A DNA stretch of 7,119 nucleotides, taken from positions 1 to 7,119 of the forward strand of contig JANXZI010000724.1 of the NCBI GenBank assembly GCA_025355595.1, read 5' to 3'. The DNA comes from Spartobacteria bacterium (GTDB lineage: Bacteria; Verrucomicrobiota; Verrucomicrobiia; Chthoniobacterales; Chthoniobacteraceae). The translations under genes and the position numbers were made by a program. Positions 1-6,479 of the stretch are shown here, one piece after another. The notes beneath the pieces are model-generated. The model saw nothing but the letters and a program-made list of their open reading frames with translations. It did no database searches and was not told the origin of the DNA. Numbering within the stretch: the first letter of the stretch is position 1; each line of letters begins with the position of its first letter.

Positions 1-636
1 CGCCGCGATGTCCTGCCAGTCGGGCGCGTCGGGCCGCCAGTTGCTCGACTGCAAATCGCTCGCGAGCCACACCTCCGCGCTGCCGGGTTTGTTCTTCACG
101 AGATAGTCGAGCGCCGTGCGCAGCATCGCGGGAATGTCCGCTGCCGTGTCCGTCGCCGACGCCATCTGCATCGCGCCGAGCGCCGCCGTGTCCGCGATTT
201 CGAGCGGCTGACGCAGCACATTTTCGATGAGCACAAAACGGCTGCCCGCACTCTGCTTGGCCGCCTGCGCGAGCAGCGCGATGGCGTGCTGCCGCTTGCT
301 CTCCTGCGAATCCGGCGCGCGCCCTTCCATGCTCGCCGATCGATCCAACAGCACGAGCACGACTTCCGGCGCGCCGCCCGCCGCCTTGCCGATCCACCCG
401 CCGGTGATCGGCCGCGACATCGCCCAGATCAAAAAGAGGATCACCAGCGCGCGGAACAGCAGCAGCAAGTATTGCCGGATTTTCGCGCGCCGCGTCGCCG
501 CCTTGTTGGCCTTCAGCAGGAACATCATCGCGCCCCAATGCACCGTGCGGTAGCGCAGGCGATTCAGAAGATGAATGATGATCGGCAGCAAAACCGCCGG
601 CAGCGCCCAGAGCATCCATGGCTGGAGGTAGCTCAT
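1..636 (-). CDS. BatA-type VWA domain membrane protein (3' end beyond the window)
   Basis: The first 212 codons are present and the frame is open to the window edge. The N-terminus (residues 7-25, core PWMLWALPAVLLPIIIHLLN) is a hydrophobic segment ending in the HLLNR motif typical of the aerotolerance-regulator N-terminal (BatA) domain. A second membrane segment lies at about 56-73, after a basic stretch. A von Willebrand A domain begins near residue 91, with the metal-binding (MIDAS) motif DRSAS at 98-102 and a second conserved SD at 193-194. In this family the two membrane segments hold a VWA domain, probably acting with a MoxR ATPase. The ATG overlaps the stop of the DUF58 gene as ATGA, so translation is probably coupled. 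The family call is firm. The exact role is unknown, and large C-terminal parts could lie outside the window. Confidence 0.88.
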   Translation of the reverse strand, partial: MSYLQPWMLWALPAVLLPIIIHLLNRLRYRTVHWGAMMFLLKANKAATRRAKIRQYLLLLFRALVILFLIWAMSRPITGGWIGKAAGGAPEVVLVLLDRSASMEGRAPDSQESKRQHAIALLAQAAKQSAGSRFVLIENVLRQPLEIADTAALGAMQMASATDTAADIPAMLRTALDYLVKNKPGSAEVWLASDLQSSNWRPDAPDWQDIAA

Positions 637-1553
637 CGCCGTCCGCCTTTCTTCGAGTGCCGCACTCGCGAGAGCAGGAAATTTGTCAGCAGCCCCTCGA
701 ATGATTGGTCGAGATACGTGAGGTGGTAGTCCACGTTGAACTGCTGGCAGCCGTGCCGGATCGCATGCAGATAATCCGTCAGCGCCTCGCGATACGCGTC
801 GCGCACGACGCTCGGATCGGTAATGAGATCCGCGCCGCTCTCGAGGTCCACGAAGCGCACCGGGCGCGTGAAATCGAAATCATATTCCTGCCGATCCAGC
901 AGGTGAAACACCGCGACATCGTGTTTGTAAAAGCGCAGGTGCTTGATGCAGTCCAGCAGCGGCGGCGGGTCGGTGAACAGGTCGCTCACGATGATCACCA
1001 GCGCGCGCTGCCGGATGCGTTCGGCGAAATCATGCAGCGTCTGCACGATGTTCGATTCACCCGCCGGCTGCGCCTCGGCGAGCGTCTGGTAAAGCTGCCG
1101 CAAGTGCGACGGCGTTTTCCGCGGCGGAAGATCCACCGTCTTCTCCGCGAAGCATGTGAGCCCCACGGAATCGCCCTGATGCACGAGCATGTGCGCGACC
1201 GTCGCCGCGAGCTTGCGCGCGTAGTCGAAGCGCGTGCCGCCCTCCGGCGTGCTCGTGAATTTCATCGAGGCGCTCGTGTCCACGACGAGGAAGCAGCGCA
1301 GGTTCGTATCCGCCTCGAACTCGCGGATGAAAAACTTGTCCGTCCGCGCAAACACGCGCCAGTCGAGAAATTTGATGTCATCCCCCGGCGCATACTTCCG
1401 GTATTCCGCAAACTCCACGCTCGCCCCGCGCGTCGCCGAGCGATGCAGCCCGTTCACCGAGCCGAGCATCGGATTGCGGACATTCAGGATCAGCCGCGAC
1501 AGGCGCCCGATGACGCCCTGATCGAGGAAGTCGAGATTGTGAGAGTCAGCCAT
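633..1553 (-). CDS. DUF58 domain-containing protein (VWA-like, MoxR partner)
   Basis: A complete protein of 306 residues, the usual size for DUF58 proteins. The family signature is clear: a basic stretch HRSATRGASVEFAEYRKYAP at 37-56, then GDDIKFLDWRVFARTD at 57-72. A VWA-like core follows, with the MIDAS-type motif DTSAS at 92-96 and a conserved SD at 190-191. No membrane segment is visible, so it is probably cytoplasmic. DUF58 proteins are commonly encoded between a moxR ATPase and BatA-like VWA proteins, exactly as here. They are thought to act with MoxR in the assembly or activation of envelope or metal-dependent proteins. Its ATG lies 19 bases after the moxR stop, and its TGA overlaps the next ATG, so the three genes form one operon. 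No strong ribosome binding site precedes it. Confidence 0.93.
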   Translation of the reverse strand: MADSHNLDFLDQGVIGRLSRLILNVRNPMLGSVNGLHRSATRGASVEFAEYRKYAPGDDIKFLDWRVFARTDKFFIREFEADTNLRCFLVVDTSASMKFTSTPEGGTRFDYARKLAATVAHMLVHQGDSVGLTCFAEKTVDLPPRKTPSHLRQLYQTLAEAQPAGESNIVQTLHDFAERIRQRALVIIVSDLFTDPPPLLDCIKHLRFYKHDVAVFHLLDRQEYDFDFTRPVRFVDLESGADLITDPSVVRDAYREALTDYLHAIRHGCQQFNVDYHLTYLDQSFEGLLTNFLLSRVRHSKKGGRR

Positions 1554-1572
1554 GAGGTCCGGGGGCGGACGT

Positions 1573-2601
1573 CTAGCTCTCGGTTTCCTTGATCACACGC
1601 CGGACGATCTCCGTGCTGTCGATCCCTTCGCTCTCCGCGTGGAAATTCACCAGGATGCGGTGCTGCAGCACGGGCTCGGCGACGGCGAGCATGTCCTCGA
1701 GCCGCGTGAGATAGCTGCCGTAAAGGACGGCGCGCGCCTTTGCGCCGAGCACGAGATACTGCACGGCGCGCGGGCCGGGGCCCCACATCACGTATTTTTT
1801 CACCCAGTCCGGAGCCTCCGCACCGCCGGGGCGGCATTTGCGGACGAGCTTCACGGCGTATTCATAGACGTGATCGGGCACCGGCACGCGGCGCACGATG
1901 TCCTGGAATTTCAAGATGTCTTCGCCGCCGATGATCTTGCTCAGTGTCGCTGCCGCACCACCGGTCGTGGTCTTCGCGATTTGCAATTCCTCCGCCGCGC
2001 TCGGGTAGCCGACATTGATGAGGAACATGAACCGGTCGAGCTGTGCCTCGGGCAGCGGATACGTGCCCTCCTGCTCGATGGGGTTCTGCGTCGCGAGAAC
2101 GAAGAACGGCTTCTCCAAAACAAAGCGGTGTTTGCCTGAATTCACGACCTGCTCCTGCATCGCCTGCAACAGCGCGGCCTGCGTCTTCGGCGGCGTGCGG
2201 TTAATTTCGTCCGCGAGCACGATGTTTGCAAAAATCGGCCCCTTCACGAACTCGAACGCGCGGCGTCCCGCCGTCTCCGTCTCCTGCAAAATTTCCGTGC
2301 CCGTGATGTCGCTCGGCATGAGGTCCGGCGTGAATTGAATGCGGCTGAACGAAAGCGACATCAAATCCGCGACCGAATGAATGAGCAGCGTCTTCGCGAG
2401 CCCCGGCACGCCCATGAGCAGCGCGTGCCCGCGCGCAAAGACGCACGTGAGGAGCTGCTCGATCACCTTGTCCTGTCCGATGATGACCTTCGCGAGCTCG
2501 ACGCGGATTTTTCCATACAGCTCGCGGAGCTGATCAATGGCGATGACGTCGGCCTCGTTCGGTGGGTTCTGGGCGAGGGAGGAAGATGGGGCGGTGCTCA
2601 T
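1573..2601 (-). CDS. moxR: MoxR-family AAA+ ATPase
   Basis: With the ATG at 2601 the product has 342 residues, normal for MoxR. It carries the full AAA+ set: Walker A GVPGLAKT at 64-71, Walker B IVLADEINR at 127-135, sensor 1 ATQNP at 170-174, the LDRF segment at 188-191 and a sensor 2 region GPGPRA at 274-279. MoxR proteins are ATP-driven chaperones that remodel or load cofactors into partner proteins, usually with VWA-domain partners. Two such partners follow directly. The frame stays open upstream to a GTG at 2703, but the extra 34 residues are basic, aromatic and unlike the family, so I prefer the ATG at 2601. Neither start has a convincing ribosome binding site. It is the first gene of its operon, and the 394-base spacer upstream must hold its promoter, which I could not recognise. 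Confidence 0.93.
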   Translation of the reverse strand: MSTAPSSSLAQNPPNEADVIAIDQLRELYGKIRVELAKVIIGQDKVIEQLLTCVFARGHALLMGVPGLAKTLLIHSVADLMSLSFSRIQFTPDLMPSDITGTEILQETETAGRRAFEFVKGPIFANIVLADEINRTPPKTQAALLQAMQEQVVNSGKHRFVLEKPFFVLATQNPIEQEGTYPLPEAQLDRFMFLINVGYPSAAEELQIAKTTTGGAAATLSKIIGGEDILKFQDIVRRVPVPDHVYEYAVKLVRKCRPGGAEAPDWVKKYVMWGPGPRAVQYLVLGAKARAVLYGSYLTRLEDMLAVAEPVLQHRILVNFHAESEGIDSTEIVRRVIKETES

Positions 2602-2802
2602 TCGGGGGGCCGTGTTAGAGGGGATCGGTTTGCGAGAACAGAAATTTTCAGAAAAATGTTTAGGGGGGAAACGAAACGAGCGCACCCTGGAGAGGAAAAC
2701 CACGCGCAGCGAGTGAAAGCGGGAGGACGATCTGTAAAAAATTTGTGAAGGCGAGGAGTGTGAGGAAACGCGACGGCAACCGGGAGCGTCCAGAGCACGA
2801 CG
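2602..2802. other. Intergenic leader upstream of moxR, no gene recognised
   Basis: This is the part of the 394-base spacer next to moxR. It contains A/T-rich patches (for example around 2641-2662 and 2733-2746) that could hold the moxR promoter on the minus strand. I found no convincing -35/-10 pair, riboswitch or terminator. Open frames crossing it show no family signature. Confidence 0.4.
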
Positions 2803-2963
2803 GAAAATGGGAGCGCACGCTTCCAGCGTGCCGGTTCGCGCATCCTGCGCGGACCCATCCGTGGCGGACCCATCGTAGTTTTTCCGAGAGCCGCATGTGT
2901 GTCCGCCATGTGCCCGGCAGGGATGCCGGACACGACACGCTGGAAGCGTGTGCTCCCGTTTTC
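2803..2963. repeat. Hairpin-rich intergenic element with 28-base inverted ends
   Basis: The ends 2803-2830 and 2936-2963 are inverted copies matching at 26 of 28 positions. Each end contains its own 7-base-pair hairpin with a 3-base loop: 2815-2831 (GCACGCT, loop TCC) and 2935-2951 (ACACGCT, loop GGA). Inside lie a third hairpin of the same design (2837-2851, CGCGCA, loop TCC), a direct repeat GCGGACCCATC at 2849-2859 and 2864-2874, and a perfect 6-bp stem with a GGGA loop (CCGGCA at 2914-2919, TGCCGG at 2924-2929). That stem is nested in GTGTCCG/CGGACAC (2899-2905, 2927-2933). The architecture resembles REP-type palindromes or a short non-autonomous element. I saw no target-site duplication. 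It lies 32 bases beyond the stop of the ferredoxin gene, so it could also stop or protect that transcript. Whether other copies exist in the genome cannot be seen from here. Confidence 0.7.
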
Positions 2964-2995
2964 TTTGGCGCTTCCTGACGCCCTTTCGTGACCTC

Positions 2996-3841
2996 CTATA
3001 TTTGCTGCGCGGCGAGTGCCGCAGCAGCCTTCGCCTTTGCCTCCTCGGCGCGGCGCGCGATTTCCTCGGGCGACGGGAGCGACATGAGCACCTCCGCGGG
3101 GATGTCGCCCGCGGCAGCGAGCTTCGCGAGACACTTCTGGCGTTCCGTCAGCGCCTTGTCCGAATCGCGCTCCTTGCTGAAGCGGCTCTGCGCCTTCAGC
3201 GTCCGCTCGCGGAGCATCGAATACACGTCGCCGCCGAGCAGCGCCGAGATGTCGATCTTCATCTTCTCGCGATTCAGATCCGTCGCGCTCACCACATCAC
3301 CATTGATCGGCCCGGCCTTGTATTTCGGAAACATGATCGCCGCCTCCGGGCACACGCGCGAACACGCGGGGCAGTTCGTTTTGCAGTTGTCGTTGTTCTG
3401 CACCTGGATGTGGCTCTCGCCATCCACGCCATACACGCCGAAGAGGCAGAACGAGAGGCACTGCATGCAGTTCGTGCAGCGGTCGTAGTCAATGACTGGA
3501 AACCACGGCTTCCACGCGCCATGCTGCGCCGCACCGGTCGCGGTGCGCTCCTCCTCGACCAGTGCCGTCACGCCCGCGATGTCGCGATTCGTGATGTCGT
3601 GAAAGCGCACGCTCACCGCGCCCGCCGAGTCTTCCGCGGTCGGGGCAGCGTCCGCAAATTTTCCAAGCACGACGAGCGAGCCTTTCGCCTGCGGCGCGAC
3701 GCGGCCACCAGCGATGATGCGCGTGACGGCGTAGCCCTTTTCCAACAGCGCGGTCGTCGTGGAAAAAGGATCATCCAGCGGGGCGGCTCCGTCGCCCTCA
3801 TAGAGCACGACGCGGAGTGTGGATTCGGTTTTGAGGCTCAT
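2996..3841 (-). CDS. Protein with two [4Fe-4S] ferredoxin motifs and unassigned flanking regions
   Basis: A 281-residue protein in three parts. Residues 1-110 have an alternating strand/helix look (RVVLYEG near 10-16, LVVLGKF at 56-62) but no family I can name. Residues 115-168 hold two cysteine clusters: C122-x2-C125-x2-C128-x3-C132 and C153-x3-C157-x2-C160-x3-C164-P. This is a dicluster ferredoxin, although the second motif has one extra residue between its first two cysteines and the first lacks the usual trailing proline. Residues 190-281 are mostly helical and charged, ending in an Ala/Lys/Glu-rich tail. It probably transfers electrons in the cytoplasm; no signal peptide or membrane segment is visible. 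It is the last gene of a four-gene run, starting 8 bases after the hicA stop. The partner and the reaction are unknown. Confidence 0.85.
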   Translation of the reverse strand: MSLKTESTLRVVLYEGDGAAPLDDPFSTTTALLEKGYAVTRIIAGGRVAPQAKGSLVVLGKFADAAPTAEDSAGAVSVRFHDITNRDIAGVTALVEEERTATGAAQHGAWKPWFPVIDYDRCTNCMQCLSFCLFGVYGVDGESHIQVQNNDNCKTNCPACSRVCPEAAIMFPKYKAGPINGDVVSATDLNREKMKIDISALLGGDVYSMLRERTLKAQSRFSKERDSDKALTERQKCLAKLAAAGDIPAEVLMSLPSPEEIARRAEEAKAKAAAALAAQQI

Positions 3842-3849
3842 GGTTGTTG

Positions 3850-4070
3850 TCAGCGTTGGAACAGCTCTTTCGGCAGTCCGCTTTTTCGGATGATGGACTG
3901 CAGGGTACCGATTTTCACGGTGCGATGGTTCGGAACGGGAACGGTGATTGCACCGCCAGTGTCCGACTTCTGCATGATGATATGACTGCCACGCTGCCGC
4001 ACGTTTCGGAAACCCGCAGCCGCCAAAATTTCGCAGACTTCAGCACCGGAAAAACACCGGGCTTAGGCAT
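3850..4070 (-). pseudogene. hicA: HicA-type mRNA interferase toxin, apparently frameshifted near its start
   Basis: Between 4062 and 3850 one frame encodes a recognisable HicA toxin: SGAEVCEILAAAGF, then VRQRGSHIIMQ with the catalytic GSH histidine, then ITVPVPNHRTVKIGTLQSII. HicA is a small double-stranded-RNA-binding-fold ribonuclease that cleaves mRNA. The natural start ATG CCT AAG CCC GGT GTT (4070), overlapping the hicB stop by 8 bases, lies in a different frame. The two join only if one base is added near the run of five T (minus strand, 4054-4050), which would give a normal 73-residue protein. As written, translation from 4070 ends at 3915 after 51 residues. A TTG at 4026 could give a 58-residue product without the first helix. 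So this is a broken toxin, a sequencing error in a homopolymer, or a gene with an unusual start. All catalytic-region residues remain intact. Confidence 0.72.
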
Positions 4071-4287
4071 ACGCCGCCTCGAAACGGCTGATGAAAACCT
4101 CCGGGCGATAGCACCGCTCGATCTCTTCCTTCGGAGCGCATTCGAGGAAAAGCTCGACGGCCTCCTTCAGATTCGCGGTGGCTTCCTCGACGGTGTCGCC
4201 CTGGCTTGCGACGTCCAATTCCGGGCACAGCGCCACATAGCCGTCGTCTTCACGCTCGAGCAGCGCGGTGAGTTGGAGGGTCTTCAT
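4063..4287 (-). CDS. hicB: HicB-family antitoxin (short form)
   Basis: A 74-residue protein with the partial RNase-H-like fold of HicB antitoxins: strand LQLTALLERE, then GYVALCPELDVASQGDTVEE at 16-35, then the helix ATANLKEAVELFLE at 36-49. HicB binds and masks HicA. Longer HicB proteins also carry a C-terminal DNA-binding domain for autoregulation. This one has only about 25 residues after the core, so autoregulation through it is doubtful. The ATG overlaps the stop of the upstream cysteine-rich gene as ATGA, and its TAA lies within the first codons of hicA. The antitoxin frame is intact although its toxin frame is not, consistent with a decaying toxin-antitoxin pair. Confidence 0.87.
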   Translation of the reverse strand: MKTLQLTALLEREDDGYVALCPELDVASQGDTVEEATANLKEAVELFLECAPKEEIERCYRPEVFISRFEAAYA

Positions 4288-4688
4288 GGCTGCACATTGC
4301 CGTTCTCGGGCGCTGTCGGCAACTGCACGTTTTTCACGGGCAGGTTCGCGAAAATATCCGGTGCCGCGAGCCGCGCGCAGATTTCATCCGCCGTGAGCGT
4401 GCGCATGTTCAGCACCTCGGTCCTGTCCGCCGCGAGGTCGGCGTCGCACTGGTGAAAGAGCCCCTTCACCGCGCGCGGAAAACACGCGGCAATCTTCACC
4501 GCGCCGCTCGCAGCGAGCTGCTGCAGCGCCGGGTCACGCCGCGCAGCCATCTCGCAGAGATCCGCCACTGCATCGAACGCCGCGCCGCTCTCGCACAGCC
4601 TGCGCAGCACGGCAGCCTTTACTTCCTTCGGCACCACCTGCGCGTATTGGCAGTGGCAGTAGAGAATGCGTGGCGCTGTTTCGGGCAT
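4284..4688 (-). CDS. Small cysteine-rich protein of unknown function
   Basis: A 134-residue protein that I cannot assign to a named family. It has seven cysteines: a CHC pair at 11 and 13 (ILYCHCQYAQVVP), then 32, 45 (DLCEMAARRDP), 69 (AACFPRAVKGLFHQ), 81 and 104. The spacing of the YCHC, DLCE and ACFPRAVK blocks suggests conserved metal or thiol sites, loosely recalling cysteine-rich segments of heterodisulfide-reductase-like proteins. That resemblance is an impression, not an identification. No signal peptide or membrane segment is visible. It is the first gene of a minus-strand run (this gene, hicB, hicA, ferredoxin), with a 4-base overlap into hicB. Its natural partner is probably the dicluster ferredoxin at the end of the run. 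No ribosome binding site is seen upstream of the ATG. Confidence 0.72.
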   Translation of the reverse strand: MPETAPRILYCHCQYAQVVPKEVKAAVLRRLCESGAAFDAVADLCEMAARRDPALQQLAASGAVKIAACFPRAVKGLFHQCDADLAADRTEVLNMRTLTADEICARLAAPDIFANLPVKNVQLPTAPENGNVQP

Positions 4689-4782
4689 GTGTGAGTTTGC
4701 TACAGCGGTTTCGAGTCGTTGCCAATTGCTTCTACATCACATGCCGGTGAGGATCACCGGAGCAGGCTGCGGGTCCCTGGCT

Positions 4783-4812
4783 TTGACACCGCGCAGATTC
4801 TGCAAGCATATC
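4783..4812 (+). promoter_or_regulatory. Candidate sigma-70-type promoter giving a leaderless transcript
   Basis: A perfect -35 hexamer TTGACA at 4783-4788 is followed, after 18 bases, by a weak -10 (CATATC, 4807-4812). Transcription would then begin at about the ATG at 4818, giving a leaderless mRNA. This fits the lack of a ribosome binding site. The -10 match is poor, so this is tentative. Confidence 0.3.
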
Positions 4813-4817
4813 CCATC

Positions 4818-5312
4818 ATGAGAACAGCATTCTGGAAGTGGCTCGTGGTTGTTCAGGCAGTTTGCATCATCGGACTCATTGCCGGTAGCGTGTGGTGGAA
4901 CCGGGAAACGAGAAGCCGGACGCGGATCGCCACGCTGCGGGCGCTGTATGAATATCTCAAACCGTCGCCGGCTGATGATGTGATCAGAACGCTGCTGGTT
5001 CTCGATTTGACGGTCGAGCAAGGCCAGCTTCGGCGTCATGTGAACGGGCAACTGATGGAGAAGGATCGGCTGTCAGTCTTCGCAAGGCAGATTGCCGGAG
5101 CGGGTGGCGGTCTCGATCCCATTATCGTGCGACCTGCGACTGGCGTTCCCATCCAAGAGGTTATCGCGACACTCGGATTGCTGGCAGCAAGCGGGAACAA
5201 GATTTTTATTCTTCCATTCAAAAACGAAACGCTTGCCCTGACGGATCGAAACATTGCGCCCGAAGGAGCGACTCCAGATCTCGATCCCGTTCCTGCGCAA
5301 GAGCGCAAATGA
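4818..5312 (+). CDS. Single-pass membrane protein with ExbD/TolR-like tail (tentative)
   Basis: From the ATG at 4818 the product has 164 residues. After MRTAFWK comes one membrane segment (about 8-25, LVVVQAVCIIGLIAGSVW) with positive charges on both flanks. The remainder is soluble and probably periplasmic. Residues about 60-135 resemble the periplasmic domain of ExbD/TolR biopolymer-transport proteins: LVLDLTVEQGQLRRHVNG, then PIIVRPATGVPIQEVIATLG, then KIFILPF. That likeness is by eye and the family call is weak. No ExbB/TolQ gene is adjacent. The frame is open upstream to an ATG at 4719, but those 33 residues are polar and unconserved in look, and starting at 4818 puts the membrane segment at the N-terminus. 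It is the only complete plus-strand gene in the window, and its stop abuts that of the GTPase gene. Confidence 0.68.
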   Translation: MRTAFWKWLVVVQAVCIIGLIAGSVWWNRETRSRTRIATLRALYEYLKPSPADDVIRTLLVLDLTVEQGQLRRHVNGQLMEKDRLSVFARQIAGAGGGLDPIIVRPATGVPIQEVIATLGLLAASGNKIFILPFKNETLALTDRNIAPEGATPDLDPVPAQERK

Positions 5313-6479
5313 TCAGGCTACCGCGTCCCGGTGCGTCGGCTGCGGTTTGCCGGGGCGGAAAAATTCGAGGTGTTCGAGCTTTGCGGTCATCGCGCTGGTG
5401 TGGAGCGTTGCGATGGTCGCCTGCACTGCGTCGCGGATCGCCTCGGGCGCGGCTTCGGCGCGGCAGTTGATGATGAGCTGCCCGCTCTGCACCGGTTCCT
5501 CCAGCGTGAGCGAAAGTTCGGGAACAAAATCGCTGCGCACGAGATTCACCGCGGCGATGTCGCCGAGTCCGCTGTCGGGGCTGAGCGTCATTTTCAAATG
5601 CGCAATCTCCGCACCCGCGAGTCGTTGCTGGATACCCACGGCGATTGCTTTCAGCGTCGCGTCCGCATCGAAACCGGACGGCGCCGCGAGCTGCACGGTG
5701 GCGTTCAGCCAGCCGAGCAGCGCTTCGCCTTCGGCGTAAAGTTCGTAGTCCACCTGCATCGTCGCGCGCTGGCTTTGCTCGCCGGTCGCGAGATGATCGA
5801 ACCACGGTGCGAGGCCATCATTTTTCCGCACGCTGAGCGCGAGGATTTCCGCGTGCGGAAATTCCTCCGCCAGCCGCGCGCTGATGGCCACGGCGCGCGC
5901 GGCGTCGAGCACGTCGGTCTTCGTGACCACGATGAGGTCCGCCTCCTCGAGCTGCTTGCGGTAGATGTAAGTGACCTTGTCGGAAAATTTCCCGCCGCTC
6001 GCGAGGCCGAGGAAACGCTCCGCGCGCACCGGGTCCACGAGCACGCTCAGCGGCGCGATGGTGAATGCGTCGCCGTAGATGCGTCGCAACGGATACGTGA
6101 CCGTCGCGACGAGATCTGTGCAGCTCCCGACCGGCTCGGCGATGAAGACATCCGGCCGCGTCGTGTCCGTCAGCTTTTGCGCCGCGTCGGTGAGCGTGTT
6201 GAAGCGGCAGCAAAAACATCCGCCCGTGATTTCCTCCGTCGCAAAACCTTTTGCGCGCAGCATCGTCGTGTCCACGAGTTCGCTGCCCTGATCATTCGTG
6301 ATGAGCCCGACGCGGAATCCCTGCGCGGCGAAATGCTGCGCGACTGCGGCGACGGCGGTCGTCTTCCCCGCACCGAGGAAGCCACCGATCATCACGTAGC
6401 GGGATTTTGGATTTTGAGCCGAGCAAAGCGAGACGGCGGCGGGCGTAGGCAGGGCAATTTTGGATTTTGGATTTTGCAT
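5313..6479 (-). CDS. CobW/P47K-family GTP-binding protein
   Basis: From the ATG at 6479 the product has 388 residues. Walker A GGFLGAGKTT is at 32-41, the zinc-binding CxCC motif in GGCFCC at 86-91, EPVGSCTD at 115-122 and the guanine-specificity motif TKTD at 186-189. These mark a COG0523-type G3E GTPase, a family that delivers or senses metals (zinc, cobalt, iron) for target proteins. The C-terminal 120 residues do not look like the usual CobW C-terminal domain, so the target may be unusual. The ATG overlaps the stop of the lipoyl-protein gene as TGATG, which supports this start over the longer open frame reaching 6563. The N-terminal 26 residues before the core contain a duplicated QNPKS (2-6 and 22-26) produced by a DNA repeat. 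An ATG at 6392 would skip this extension. Confidence 0.88.
   Translation of the reverse strand: MQNPKSKIALPTPAAVSLCSAQNPKSRYVMIGGFLGAGKTTAVAAVAQHFAAQGFRVGLITNDQGSELVDTTMLRAKGFATEEITGGCFCCRFNTLTDAAQKLTDTTRPDVFIAEPVGSCTDLVATVTYPLRRIYGDAFTIAPLSVLVDPVRAERFLGLASGGKFSDKVTYIYRKQLEEADLIVVTKTDVLDAARAVAISARLAEEFPHAEILALSVRKNDGLAPWFDHLATGEQSQRATMQVDYELYAEGEALLGWLNATVQLAAPSGFDADATLKAIAVGIQQRLAGAEIAHLKMTLSPDSGLGDIAAVNLVRSDFVPELSLTLEEPVQSGQLIINCRAEAAPEAIRDAVQATIATLHTSAMTAKLEHLEFFRPGKPQPTHRDAVA
6402..6476. repeat. 15-base direct repeat flanking a 45-base insert in the GTPase gene start
   Basis: The sequence GGATTTTGGATTTTG occurs at 6402-6416 and again at 6462-6476, exactly 60 bases apart. Each copy is itself a tandem of the heptamer GGATTTT. 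The 45 bases between them are in frame with the GTPase gene, adding 20 codons in total. The pattern fits either a 60-base duplication or a small insert with a duplicated target inside a heptamer repeat tract. Confidence 0.8.

Noticed and set aside
705..1592. Long plus-strand open frame (295 codons) opposite the DUF58 gene
   Set aside because: It is Arg/His/Glu-rich with no family signature and is antisense to a clear DUF58 gene; such shadows are expected in GC-rich DNA.
2602..2703. Upstream extension of moxR to a GTG at 2703
   Set aside because: The added 34 residues are unlike MoxR N-termini, and the ATG at 2601 gives the normal length.
2803..2963. CRISPR array
   Set aside because: Repeats are inverted hairpins of differing sequence, not evenly spaced direct repeats with unique spacers, and no cas gene is present.
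2598..3134. Minus-strand open frame of 178 codons through the hairpin element
   Set aside because: It overlaps the ferredoxin 3' end and is mostly translation of the repeat element, with no family signature.
2897..3985. Plus-strand open frame of 362 codons across the ferredoxin and hicA genes
   Set aside because: Composition is Arg/Ala/His-rich, no motif is visible, and the opposite strand has unmistakable ferredoxin and HicA sequences.
4719..4817. Earlier ATG start for the ExbD-like gene at 4719
   Set aside because: The 33 extra residues are polar and would put a non-signal-like segment before the membrane anchor; a candidate promoter also lies inside them.
4818..5312. Foreign origin of the ExbD-like gene from base composition
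   Set aside because: Hand counts of 60-base blocks gave 34 G+C at 4981-5040, but also 34 at 5941-6000 in the GTPase gene and 36 at 3421-3480 in the ferredoxin gene, so composition does not set it apart.
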